From positions 806,001 through 870,000 of the forward strand of contig NZ_JAVDYB010000001.1 in the NCBI RefSeq assembly GCF_031458235.1: a stretch of DNA of 64,000 nt. The letters are read 5' to 3'. Shown piece after piece: positions 36,302 through 45,938 of the stretch (the stretch's first letter is position 1; every line of letters starts with the position of its first letter). Below the pieces are notes generated by a model. That model was not told where the DNA came from. It was given only the letters and a program-made list of their open reading frames with translations, and did no database searches. This stretch comes from Catenuloplanes atrovinosus (GTDB lineage: Bacteria; Actinomycetota; Actinomycetes; Mycobacteriales; Micromonosporaceae). The position numbers and the translations under genes were made by a program.

Positions 36302-39300
36302 GTGATCGCATGGCGTCGCGTTCTCGCGTGCGCACTGGCCGGACTGCTGCTGGGACAGGGCCTGCAGGTCCCGCCCGCCCTCGCCTTCCCCGCGGAGGAG
36401 CCGCGCCCCGGCCGTCCGGCGGGTGCCTCCGACACCGCACCGGAGCCGCTCGCGGGTCGCGCCCCGGCCGACGGCGAGCATGTCCTGCCCACCGGCGCCA
36501 CCGACTCGACGCTGCGGGTGGCCGGCCGGTCCACCGCACGGCCGCAGGGTGCCGTTCCCGACCGGCTGACCGTGCCGAGGACCGAGCGGCCCACGACCGT
36601 GGTTCCGCAGCGCGTCCGGCCCGAGGTCACCGAAAAGCCGGCGCCGGTGCGCGGCTACGACGCGGCGACCAGCGAACTGGTGGCCGAGACCGGTGACGGG
36701 ATCCGGCTGTTCAGCAACGCCGACGGCACGACGACCGCGCTGATCGCCGCCTCCACGGCGATCAGGACGGACGGCGACACGTTCGTGATGAAGGACGCCG
36801 GTGACCTGTCCGGCTCGCTCGATCTGCAGGTCGGCACGCAGGACGGTGGCGCGCACATCGGTCGCGCGTACCTCAACTTCGGCGGGCTGTCCACGGCGCT
36901 GCGGAACAAGTACGTCAACGGCGCCGCCCTCACGGTCTACAACACCTGGTCGGCATCGTGCACGCCGACGCCGGTCACGGTCTACCGGGTGGGCGAGCCG
37001 TGGTCGCCGTCGTCGCTGCGCTGGCCCGGCGCGTCCGTCAACCGCGCCTACGAGACCCGTTCGTTCGCGCACCAGGGCGGCTCCGCGACATGCGGCGCCG
37101 ACTGGGAGTCACTGGCGCTGAACGCGGACGACGCGACCGGCTGGACGCACGGCCGCCCCTTCCACGGCCTCAGCCTGCGCGTCCCCAACGAGAAGGCGAA
37201 CTCGCAGTTCAAGCGCTTCGCGGCCGCGGAGAGCGCGAACCCGCCACAGCTGAGCATCACCTACTCGGACGAGGGTGCGTCCTATGCGGTGGACGAGGTG
37301 CTGCTTCCCACCAACGCCACCGCGGGCGAGGCCACCGTCACGGTGACCAATCAGGGCGGTAGCACGTGGGCGGCGGGCGGCGGCTTCAAGCTCGGCGCCG
37401 TCATCAAGCGAGGTGCCACCACCGTCGCCACGGGAGCGAAGATCGCGCCGTCCGTGGCGATCGCGCCGATGGCCGCGGGCACGATCAAGGTGCCGCTGCC
37501 GGCCGTCAGCCCCGGCGACTACACGGTCGAGATCCAGATGTACAACGCGGCCGGCACCGCGTTCCACACCGCCTACGGCGTGCCGGTCGGCACGTTCCCG
37601 ATCAAGGTGAGCAACGTGCTGCCGGCCTCGAACTACCAGCAGCCCGGCTCCGGCGGCACCGTCGAGACCATCACCCCCACGCTGTACGCCGAGGGCACCG
37701 ATCCGGACAACTGGCCCGCCGGCGCGAAGCTCACGTACGACTTCAAGCTCTGCTCCGGGACGCCGGAGAAGCCCACCGACTGCGTGACGTCCGGCTTCAC
37801 CGGCCAGACCTGGACCACCCCGGCTCTGAAGTGGTCGAGCACCTACTACTGGTGGGTTCGCGCGCACGACACCATCGGCGCCGGTCCGTACGCGGGCCCG
37901 CTCATGCTCACCACCCGGGTGCCGCAGCCGGCGATCACGTCGAACCTCGCGGGCAACCCGCACAGCGTGCAGGCACCCGGCGTCGATCCCGGGATCGGCA
38001 ACTACTCCACCGTGGCCACCGACGCATCCGTCGCCACGGTCGGGCCGGACCTGACGATCACCCGTACGTACAACAGTCTGGACCCGAGGCGGGACAACGC
38101 GTTCGGCACCGGGTGGTCGTCGCGGATCGACACCCGGCTGACCGAGGACCGGATCGCCGGCGCGGCCACCGGTGCCAGCGTCGTCATCACGTTGCCGACC
38201 GGCCGGCAGGTGCGCTTCGGCCGCAATCCCGACGGCTCCTACGCGCCGCCGCAAGGCCAGGCGCTCACCCTGGTCCGCGACTCTGTGACCGCCACCTGGA
38301 CGCTGCGCGACGCCAGCGGCGACCGGTGGGTGTTCGACGCGCTGGGGCGCCTGGTCACGCTGATCGACCAGGACGGGCTCACCGAGACGCTGCGCTACGG
38401 TCCGGACGATCGGGCCGTCGAGATCGTCAACAACGTCAGCGGGCGGCGCCTGACCCTGAACTGGTCCGGCGGCCACGTCACCGGCGTGCGCGCCAACGAC
38501 GGTCCGATGTGGACGTACGGCTACGACGGTGACCGGCTCACCTCGGTCTGCGGGCCCGATCCGGCCCCCAACTGCACCAGGTACGAGTACACCTCGGGCA
38601 ACCACTACCGCACCGCGATCCTGAACGACAGCCCGCGTGCGTACTGGCGTCTCGGCGAGACCTCCGGGCCGACCGCCGCCAGCGTGTCCGCCCGCTCACC
38701 CGGGAACGACGCGGGCACGTACACCGGTGTGGTGCTGAACGCCGACGGCGCGATCGGCGGCAGCACGGACCGCGCGGCCGTGTTCGACGGCGTCAGCAGC
38801 CGCGTCGCCCTGCCCGCCAAGCTGGCCAGCGCCTCCATGTCGGCCGCGGTCGAGCTGTGGTTCAAGACGACCGAGTCCGGCACGCTGCTGAGTTCGCAGA
38901 GCGGGCAGCCGTACCCGGCCGCCGCCACCGCGTCGACGCCCGTGCTCTACGTCGGCGTCGACGGGCTGCTGTACGGCGGCTTCTCCGTGCCCCGTCCCGA
39001 CGGTCCCCGCCAGGCCGTCAGCGACGCCGCCGTCAACGACGGGCGGTGGCACCACGCCGTCCTCTCCGCCTCGATCGGCACCCAGACGCTCTATGTGGAC
39101 GGCGTCGCGCAGAAGAAGGTCGCCACCGGGCTGATCGACCACGACCAGCAGATCCAGTACGCGATCGGTGCCGGGCACGGCAAGGACTGGCCGGCCACCA
39201 ACGGCGAGGCCTTCCACTTCGACGGGGCCATCGACGAGGTCGCGATCTACACCAACGCGCTCAGCGCGCTCGCGATCGCCGGACACTACGCGGCCGCCAC

Positions 39301-42300
39301 CGGCACCGACGTCCTCACCGGCGTCGTCCTTCCACAGGACGGCCGCCGTTACGCCACGGTCGGGTACGACAACGTCGCCGACCGGGTCCGTACGCTGACC
39401 GACAGCTGGGGACGTGCCTGGACGCTCGACGCCCCTACGCCCAACGGCGGCATCGGCGTCATCACGCTGCACGGGCCGTACCCCGACTGGACCTACCAGG
39501 TCGACTACGACAACGGCGGTCGGATCATGTCGGTCAAGCACGACGGCGCCGGAACTTTCTACGACTACAACGCCGCCGGCTTCCTCGCCAAGGTCACCGA
39601 CCCGAACAACCATTCGGTCTCGTACACCACCGACGCACGCGGCAATGTGTTGTCCACGCAGACCTGCCGGGCCGCCGGCGCGTGCAACACCAGTTACTCG
39701 ACCTACCACCTGAACGCCGCGAACCCGCTGGATCCGCGCAACGACAAGGTCACCTCGCGGTCCGACGCGCGCTCCAGCGGGCCGGCCGACACGACCTACC
39801 GCACCACCCTCGAGTACGACGAGGCCGGCCGGCTGACGAAGACGGTCTCGCCGAAGCCCGCGGGGGTCACCACCGCGCCCACCGAGATCTGGACGTACGC
39901 CAGGGGCACCGAGGCGGCGGAAGGCGGCGGCACCGTTCCGGCCGGGTCGCTGCTGCAACACGTCGGCCGGCGCGGGCAGTCGACCACGTACACCTACCGC
40001 GCCACCGGCGACCTGAGCGTCCAGACGTCGCCGCGCGGACTGCGCACCTCGTACACCTATGACGACCTCGGCCGGGTCGCGACCGTGACCGAGCGCAACG
40101 ACGGCGGGGCGATGCTCTCCAGCCGCGCCGTCACGTACACGCCCGGCGGAAACGTCAAGACCGAGACCGGCCCGGCGGTGCGCAACCCGATCACCGGCGT
40201 CACCCACCAGAAGGTGACCACCTACACCTACGACGGCAACGGCAACACGCTGTCGGTGACGGAGTCCGACGCGACCCCGGCCGCCTCCGGCGGTGACCCG
40301 GCCCGCACCACGTCCTACGCCTACGACGCCCACGACCGGATCGTCCAGACCACCGCGCCGGGCGGCGCCGTCACGCGGACCGAGTACTCGGCCGACGGGC
40401 TCAAGACCACCACCGCCGACGCCGCCGGCATCCGCTGGTCGGACCTCTACGACGACCAGATGCGGCTGCTGACCAGCACCGCCGAGGGCCCGGGCGTCGA
40501 CCCGCAGGATCCGAAGGCCACCGCGCTCACGCTGGAGTGGCGCGGTTACGACCCGGCCGGCCGACTGGCCCAGCACACCGACGCGGCCGGTCGCGTCACC
40601 CGGTACACCTACTACGACGACGGGCTGCTCGCCTCGTCGTACCGACCCGCCTTCACCGGCGCGGACGGCCGCACCCGGGACATCATGCTGGAGCAGGTCA
40701 CCTACGACCCGGCGGGCAACCCGACCCGGCGCACCACGAACGGGGTCACGACCGCCTACACCTACGACGCCGCCGGCTACGTCGCACAGGAGACGGTCGA
40801 CCCGGACGGGCTGAAGCGCACCGTCACCTACCAGCGCGACGCGGACGGCAACCCGGCCCGCGCCGACGTCACCGGCGCGGCGCAGCCCGGCCGCACCGAG
40901 ACGGTCCGCAGCGACTACGGGCCGGACAACCAGGTCACCACCGCCGAGATCGCGCTCGCCGACGGCGGCACGCTGACCAGCGCGGTCACCTACGACGAAC
41001 GTGGCCTGCCGCGGAGCAAGCGCAACGCCCGCCTGGCCATCACCGAATTCGAGTACGACGCCACCGGTGCCCTGACGAAGACCACGGGCGCGCCGGTCGA
41101 CACCTGGACCAACGGCGTCAAGGCGACCAACGTCCGGCCGACCGAGACCACCGGGTACAACACGTTCGGCGAGCCGACCGAGGCCCGCGACCCGGCCGGT
41201 GCGGTCACGAGGAGCACGTACGACGTCGACGGCCGGCTGCGCACCATCACCAAGCCCGCGTACGCGCCTCCCGGCCGGATCACCATCCTCCCGGTGACCA
41301 GCCTGGAGTACGACGAGGTGGGCAACCTCGCCAAGACCACCGACCCGCTGAAGGGCGTCGCCGAGGCGGACTACGACCCGCACGGCAACCTGCTCACCGA
41401 GAAGGCGCCGCCGGTCGGTGATCAGCCGTCCACGACCACGTACCGGTACAACCGGGTGGGTGAGCCGCTGTCGGTCACCACGCCCGGTGGCGCCCAGACG
41501 CTGACCACCTACGACGATCTCGGACGGGCCGTCACCACCACCACGGTCGAGCGGGAGCCCGGGCCGGTCTCCTACCTGATCACCTCCACGGAGTACGACG
41601 ACCGCGGCCGCCCGGTCCGCGTCACCAGCCCGCAGGGGCGGACCACCCGGATCGCGTACAACGGTGCCGGCGAGGTCGTCTCGACGACCGACCCCGCGGG
41701 CCTCACCTCCACCATCGACTACGACATCGCCGGCCGGGTCCGGTCGCGCATCGACCCGACCGGGCTCACCATCGCCACCACCTTCGACCTGGCCGGCCGG
41801 GCGGTCGCGGCCGAGCAGCGCCGCGGCGAGACGGTGCTGCGGACCACCAGCACCGAACTCGACCCGAACGGCAACGTGCTCTCCTCGGTCAGCGGGGAAG
41901 GGCGGCGGGACACCTTCGAGTACGACCTCGCCGACCGGGTCACCGCCCAGAACACCGTCGCCGGCGGCGGCCGGACCCTTCGCGTCGAGACCGGCTACGA
42001 CATCGCCGGGAGGCTGACCCGGTACGTCGACGGGAACAAGAACGTCACCGGGTACACGTACAACGTCTGGGGCCTGACCGAGTCGACGGTCGAGCCGGCC
42101 ACGCCGAGCACCCCGGACCCCGCGCAGCGCACCTGGACCGTCGACTACGACGCGGCGGGCCAGGCGGTCACCGTCCGCCTGCCCGGCGGCGTCGTCCGTA
42201 CCCAGGAGTACGACGCCCAGGGGCGCCCCACGGTGGAGCGCGGAACCGGTGCCGAGCAGGCGACCGCGGACCGCCGGTTCGACTACGACGCCGACGGCCG

Positions 42301-44815
42301 GGTGGTGCGGATCTCCGGTGCCGCCGGCGACACCACGTTCCGCTACAACGACCGGGGCAGCCTGGTCGAGACCGGCGGCGCGAGCGGCCACAGCGTCTAC
42401 GGCTGGTCCGGCGACGGCGACCTGACGATGCGCACCGACGCGGCCGGCACCGCGACCTTCACCTACGACAGCGCGGGCCGGCCCGAGTCCTTCACCGACC
42501 CGATCACCGCGCGGACCGTCGACTACGCCTACGACTCGGCCGGCCGCCTCGGCTCGGTCACCGACCGGGCGGCCAGCAAGTCGGTCAGGCGGGTCCTCAC
42601 CTACGACGCGCTGAACCGGCTCGCCACGGACCAGGTGCAGCAGACGATCAACGTCGGGTTGCCCGCGCGAGTCCTTCTCGGCACCGACTACGGGTACGAC
42701 CGGGACGACAACGTCACCGGCAAGAAGACGTACCAGCCGGCGGGGAGCACGGCGAACACGTACACCTACGACGGCGCGAACCGGCTGTCGACGTGGAGCG
42801 CCGGTGGCGCGACGACCACGTACACGTTCGACGACGCGGGCAACCGGACCGGCGCGGGTACGGCGACAGCGGTCTACAACGCCCAGAACCAGCTCGTCGA
42901 CGACGGCACGAGCACGTACACGTACACGCCGCGCGGCACCCTCGACACCGTCACGCCGAAGAACGGCACCGGCGGCGTCCGCGACCTCGGTTACGACGCC
43001 TTCGAACGGCTGATCACCGACGGCTCGGTCACCTACGGCTACGACGGTCTGGACCGCCTCTCCACCCGCAGCGGGCTCGCCGGTCTCACCTACGACGGGA
43101 CGGGCAACCAACTGGTCTCCGACGGCACCCGGGTGGTCAGCCGGGACAGCCTCGGCGAGCCGTTCTCCGACAGGGCCGTGACCGCGGCGACCGGGCGCAT
43201 GCTCTACACGGACCAGCACGACGACGTCACCGGCCGGTACCTCTCGGCCAGCGCCACCGACACGCGCACCTACGACCCGTTCGGCAAGGTCATCGCGGCC
43301 ACCGGGGAGACGCCGGCCCTCGGCTACCAGGGCGGGTGGACCGACACGTCCACCGGCTCGGTCAATATGGCCGCGCGCTGGTACAACCCCGAGTCCGGCA
43401 CCTTCCTCAGCCGGGACAGCGTCACCAACGCGCCCGACACCGACGGCAACGCCAACCGCTACGCCTACGGCAACGGCGACCCGATCGGCAACACCGACCC
43501 GAGCGGGCACGCGGTCCTCATCGGCGAGATCGGCAACCGTACCGTGCTCGCGTCGCCGCGGACTCCGACGATATATCCCGACTCGGAGGAGCGCCTGCCG
43601 ACGTCCGCACCGAGCGGGACGATTCGTAAACCGGGCGACATCCTGCCGCGTCAGTACCGAGGCGTCAGCCGCAAGCTCCCCTGGACCGCCATCCCGACGG
43701 TCATGTGGGAGATCCTCTTCGAGGACGCCGCGCCCGCCGGCGGCACGTGCCGCACCCCCGGTGGAGCGGAGCACGACTCCGGCATGTCCATCTGCAACCC
43801 CAAGAACTGGTGTGCCGCCGGCTACACCTGGTTCGTCGAGTGCCGGAAGGGGGCCGGCGCCGGTACCAAACCGGGTAGCGGCACCGCGCCCGGGACCGGG
43901 AACGGGACCGGCTCGGGTCCCGGCTACGGTCCTCTCCAGGGCATCGCGTTCTGGATCGCCGCCCTGTTCCAGATCGGGGCCACCGGCTTCGGTGGCGCCG
44001 GCGGCTCCGGGGGGCCCGGGGCCTCCGGAGGTGGGGGCGTCGGCATCGGCGGCTACCTGCCGGCACCGCCTCCACCGCCCCCGCCGTGGATTCCGCCGCT
44101 CCTGATCAGGAACCCGCCGCCACCCCCGGGTACGCAGGTCAAGCCCCGGATCCCCGTGATCCCCGCCGACCGCCCCGGCACCACCCGCGTCGACCCCGGT
44201 CCCGACCTCACCTCGCGGGCGACTGAGGTCACCAACACGGTTATCCTCCCGACCACGCCGCTGGTGCAGGAGTTCATAGACCTGGCCGGCCGCGTTCATT
44301 ACAACAATCACCGGATCGTGGCGACCGACGGGCGAAATGATCCCAACGTGGCGGCTTACGACCAGCAGCGCAACCGTTGCCTGAATCAGAACGGGGGCGC
44401 GGGATCTTGGATCAATTACTCGCCGATGAAGGCCGGCGTCGCCTCTGGTGCCGAGGCTTGTTATGAGAACGGGAAGATCCCGCCGGGGGGAAGCCGGGCC
44501 ACGTTCAAGCCTCGTGGGTTCGTTACCGGAGCCGGCATGGCGCGAGGGCACTTGATCGCCAGAGAGCTCGGTGGGAGCGGCACGGACGGCAGGAACGTCG
44601 TCGCTCTCTACCAGGACAAGGTCAACAACAGCGCGATGTGGCACGGCACTGAACAAGTGGTGCGCCAGTGGGTCAGGAGTGGTGACACTGTCTATTATCG
44701 AGTGGAGCCCGAATTCCTTAATAACGATCCTCTCAATCATCCGGTGCCCACGTTTGTGAACATCGTTGCCGCCAGCAAGCGCGGAACCGTGTTCATCAGA
44801 ATCGAGAACGTATGA
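36302..44815 (+). CDS. Secreted Rhs/YD-repeat polymorphic toxin with nuclease C-terminus
   Basis: 2837 residues from GTG 36302 (GGGGAG six bases upstream). Signal peptide 1-27; DNRLRE-type domain ~157-325; CARDB/Ig-like domains ~330-545; Rhs N-terminal region ~548-665 (TITRTYNSLDPRRDNAFGTGW); inserted LamG domain ~767-1000 (AYWRLGETSG to GAIDEVAIYTNAL); YD repeats ~1000-2300; Rhs core end ~2323-2406 (GYQGGWTDTSTGSVNMAARWY, NRYAYGNGDPIGNTDPSG). A Gly/Pro-rich linker with one hydrophobic stretch leads to the toxin, ~2640-2837: GMARGHLIARELGG, DGRNVVALYQDKVNN and MWHGTEQVVRQWV, the DNA/RNA non-specific endonuclease (His-Me finger) pattern with catalytic His near 2749. The tip has visibly lower GC than the core. 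It overlaps its immunity gene. Confidence 0.9.
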   Translation: MIAWRRVLACALAGLLLGQGLQVPPALAFPAEEPRPGRPAGASDTAPEPLAGRAPADGEHVLPTGATDSTLRVAGRSTARPQGAVPDRLTVPRTERPTTVVPQRVRPEVTEKPAPVRGYDAATSELVAETGDGIRLFSNADGTTTALIAASTAIRTDGDTFVMKDAGDLSGSLDLQVGTQDGGAHIGRAYLNFGGLSTALRNKYVNGAALTVYNTWSASCTPTPVTVYRVGEPWSPSSLRWPGASVNRAYETRSFAHQGGSATCGADWESLALNADDATGWTHGRPFHGLSLRVPNEKANSQFKRFAAAESANPPQLSITYSDEGASYAVDEVLLPTNATAGEATVTVTNQGGSTWAAGGGFKLGAVIKRGATTVATGAKIAPSVAIAPMAAGTIKVPLPAVSPGDYTVEIQMYNAAGTAFHTAYGVPVGTFPIKVSNVLPASNYQQPGSGGTVETITPTLYAEGTDPDNWPAGAKLTYDFKLCSGTPEKPTDCVTSGFTGQTWTTPALKWSSTYYWWVRAHDTIGAGPYAGPLMLTTRVPQPAITSNLAGNPHSVQAPGVDPGIGNYSTVATDASVATVGPDLTITRTYNSLDPRRDNAFGTGWSSRIDTRLTEDRIAGAATGASVVITLPTGRQVRFGRNPDGSYAPPQGQALTLVRDSVTATWTLRDASGDRWVFDALGRLVTLIDQDGLTETLRYGPDDRAVEIVNNVSGRRLTLNWSGGHVTGVRANDGPMWTYGYDGDRLTSVCGPDPAPNCTRYEYTSGNHYRTAILNDSPRAYWRLGETSGPTAASVSARSPGNDAGTYTGVVLNADGAIGGSTDRAAVFDGVSSRVALPAKLASASMSAAVELWFKTTESGTLLSSQSGQPYPAAATASTPVLYVGVDGLLYGGFSVPRPDGPRQAVSDAAVNDGRWHHAVLSASIGTQTLYVDGVAQKKVATGLIDHDQQIQYAIGAGHGKDWPATNGEAFHFDGAIDEVAIYTNALSALAIAGHYAAATGTDVLTGVVLPQDGRRYATVGYDNVADRVRTLTDSWGRAWTLDAPTPNGGIGVITLHGPYPDWTYQVDYDNGGRIMSVKHDGAGTFYDYNAAGFLAKVTDPNNHSVSYTTDARGNVLSTQTCRAAGACNTSYSTYHLNAANPLDPRNDKVTSRSDARSSGPADTTYRTTLEYDEAGRLTKTVSPKPAGVTTAPTEIWTYARGTEAAEGGGTVPAGSLLQHVGRRGQSTTYTYRATGDLSVQTSPRGLRTSYTYDDLGRVATVTERNDGGAMLSSRAVTYTPGGNVKTETGPAVRNPITGVTHQKVTTYTYDGNGNTLSVTESDATPAASGGDPARTTSYAYDAHDRIVQTTAPGGAVTRTEYSADGLKTTTADAAGIRWSDLYDDQMRLLTSTAEGPGVDPQDPKATALTLEWRGYDPAGRLAQHTDAAGRVTRYTYYDDGLLASSYRPAFTGADGRTRDIMLEQVTYDPAGNPTRRTTNGVTTAYTYDAAGYVAQETVDPDGLKRTVTYQRDADGNPARADVTGAAQPGRTETVRSDYGPDNQVTTAEIALADGGTLTSAVTYDERGLPRSKRNARLAITEFEYDATGALTKTTGAPVDTWTNGVKATNVRPTETTGYNTFGEPTEARDPAGAVTRSTYDVDGRLRTITKPAYAPPGRITILPVTSLEYDEVGNLAKTTDPLKGVAEADYDPHGNLLTEKAPPVGDQPSTTTYRYNRVGEPLSVTTPGGAQTLTTYDDLGRAVTTTTVEREPGPVSYLITSTEYDDRGRPVRVTSPQGRTTRIAYNGAGEVVSTTDPAGLTSTIDYDIAGRVRSRIDPTGLTIATTFDLAGRAVAAEQRRGETVLRTTSTELDPNGNVLSSVSGEGRRDTFEYDLADRVTAQNTVAGGGRTLRVETGYDIAGRLTRYVDGNKNVTGYTYNVWGLTESTVEPATPSTPDPAQRTWTVDYDAAGQAVTVRLPGGVVRTQEYDAQGRPTVERGTGAEQATADRRFDYDADGRVVRISGAAGDTTFRYNDRGSLVETGGASGHSVYGWSGDGDLTMRTDAAGTATFTYDSAGRPESFTDPITARTVDYAYDSAGRLGSVTDRAASKSVRRVLTYDALNRLATDQVQQTINVGLPARVLLGTDYGYDRDDNVTGKKTYQPAGSTANTYTYDGANRLSTWSAGGATTTYTFDDAGNRTGAGTATAVYNAQNQLVDDGTSTYTYTPRGTLDTVTPKNGTGGVRDLGYDAFERLITDGSVTYGYDGLDRLSTRSGLAGLTYDGTGNQLVSDGTRVVSRDSLGEPFSDRAVTAATGRMLYTDQHDDVTGRYLSASATDTRTYDPFGKVIAATGETPALGYQGGWTDTSTGSVNMAARWYNPESGTFLSRDSVTNAPDTDGNANRYAYGNGDPIGNTDPSGHAVLIGEIGNRTVLASPRTPTIYPDSEERLPTSAPSGTIRKPGDILPRQYRGVSRKLPWTAIPTVMWEILFEDAAPAGGTCRTPGGAEHDSGMSICNPKNWCAAGYTWFVECRKGAGAGTKPGSGTAPGTGNGTGSGPGYGPLQGIAFWIAALFQIGATGFGGAGGSGGPGASGGGGVGIGGYLPAPPPPPPPWIPPLLIRNPPPPPGTQVKPRIPVIPADRPGTTRVDPGPDLTSRATEVTNTVILPTTPLVQEFIDLAGRVHYNNHRIVATDGRNDPNVAAYDQQRNRCLNQNGGAGSWINYSPMKAGVASGAEACYENGKIPPGGSRATFKPRGFVTGAGMARGHLIARELGGSGTDGRNVVALYQDKVNNSAMWHGTEQVVRQWVRSGDTVYYRVEPEFLNNDPLNHPVPTFVNIVAASKRGTVFIRIENV

Positions 44816-45903
44816 GTGACAACGTCGAAGCGCTGCGTCAAGCGGTTGGTTGGTCGTCCGTCCCGCGAGTGATCGATTGGCGCGGTCCTGTTGAAGAACT
44901 CGGTATCGCTCTACCCGGTGAGTACAAAGCTCTGGTAGAGGCTTTTCCGCCTGGCGAATTTCAAACATTCGTCAAGATTCTGCACCCCGCGGCATTCGTC
45001 GATCCGAGTGAATTCCGCACGGAGATCACCGGTTATGCGGCGATCGTTGCAGATTGGGCGGAGGATCAACCCGAGAGCTATCGGGTGTATCCGGCGGCCG
45101 GCGGGCTGATCCCGTGGGCGATAGTCGGTTTTGATTACGTCTTCTGCTGGCGGGCGGATGGGGCGGATCCGGACGCCTGGCCGACCATTATTTGCAGCGG
45201 CGGTGGCGAGCCGTGGCCAGTTGTCGAACTGCCGACAGCGGCGTTCCTCAACGCAGTGGTGACCGATCCCCCCGTTATCGAAGAGCTGGACTATATTGCG
45301 GCGGAGGTGCAGCCGCCGGAATTCACGCCACTGCGAGGATTCGAACCGGTTCCAGACCGCCCGGTGCGCAAGCCTGACCCGCAGTACTGGATTGAGCGGC
45401 TGCAGCCTTACACGCCCAGGATTTTGAGTGAGATTCCGGCTCGTGAACTGGCTCCGCTGGTCGAAGCCGTACCAGTGGCCGGGTTCGACGAGTATGCATT
45501 CCTGGAGCGCGCGGGGCGAACGCTACCCGGAGGCTACTGCGACATCGTCGCCACCCTCGGCGTGGTAACCGTAGGACCCGCTCGACTTTGTGCACCCGAC
45601 GGGTCTGACAACGACTTCTTCACCGTGGGCAAGGCACTCAGCAAACGTGTCGCGGCGGAACGGAAGCAAGGCGGCGGCCCCCTCGGGACGGTCCACCCCG
45701 AGCGCGGTGGCCTGATCCCTTGGGGTCGTCTGGACGGAGGCGGTTATCTCGCCTGGGCGAGGATCACGGACGATCCCTACGAATGGCCGGTGGTCGCGCT
45801 CGACGCGACACTCCGCCACCACGTGGCGTATCCGATGTCGACGTCTCGTTTCCTGCTCGAACTTGCCACGAACCCGGACGGGGTCGTGTTGCCGCCGGCG
45901 TGA
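44812..45903 (+). CDS. Tandem SUKH (SMI1/KNR4-like) immunity protein for the Rhs nuclease
   Basis: 363 residues, ATG overlapping the toxin stop (ATGA). Two halves show the SUKH pattern: LGIALPGEYKALVEAFPPGEFQTFVKILHP with GGLIPWAIVGFDYVFCWRADG in the first, and RTLPGGYCDIVATLGVVTVGPARLCAPDG with GGLIPWGRLDGGGYLAWARI in the second; each ends in a W-P segment (DAWPTIICSGGGEPW; YEWPVVALDATL). SUKH proteins are the common immunity partners of nuclease toxins, acting in the cytosol. No signal peptide. The first two thirds share the lower GC of the toxin tip, so toxin end and immunity gene likely arrived as one module. Confidence 0.8.
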   Translation: MSDNVEALRQAVGWSSVPRVIDWRGPVEELGIALPGEYKALVEAFPPGEFQTFVKILHPAAFVDPSEFRTEITGYAAIVADWAEDQPESYRVYPAAGGLIPWAIVGFDYVFCWRADGADPDAWPTIICSGGGEPWPVVELPTAAFLNAVVTDPPVIEELDYIAAEVQPPEFTPLRGFEPVPDRPVRKPDPQYWIERLQPYTPRILSEIPARELAPLVEAVPVAGFDEYAFLERAGRTLPGGYCDIVATLGVVTVGPARLCAPDGSDNDFFTVGKALSKRVAAERKQGGGPLGTVHPERGGLIPWGRLDGGGYLAWARITDDPYEWPVVALDATLRHHVAYPMSTSRFLLELATNPDGVVLPPA

Positions 45904-45938
45904 GCCGGCCCGTTGATGCGCATCATGGGAGGATTTCT

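Noticed and set aside
36302-44815. Repeated sequence in the Rhs gene as a possible CRISPR or tandem DNA repeat
   Set aside because: The similarity comes from degenerate YD protein repeats; there are no constant DNA repeats or spacers.
38696-44968. Open frame of about 2090 codons antisense to the Rhs gene
   Set aside because: Its translation is Val/Gly/Arg/Asp-rich with no domain, which is what the complementary strand of very GC-rich coding DNA gives; the plus strand has clear domains throughout.
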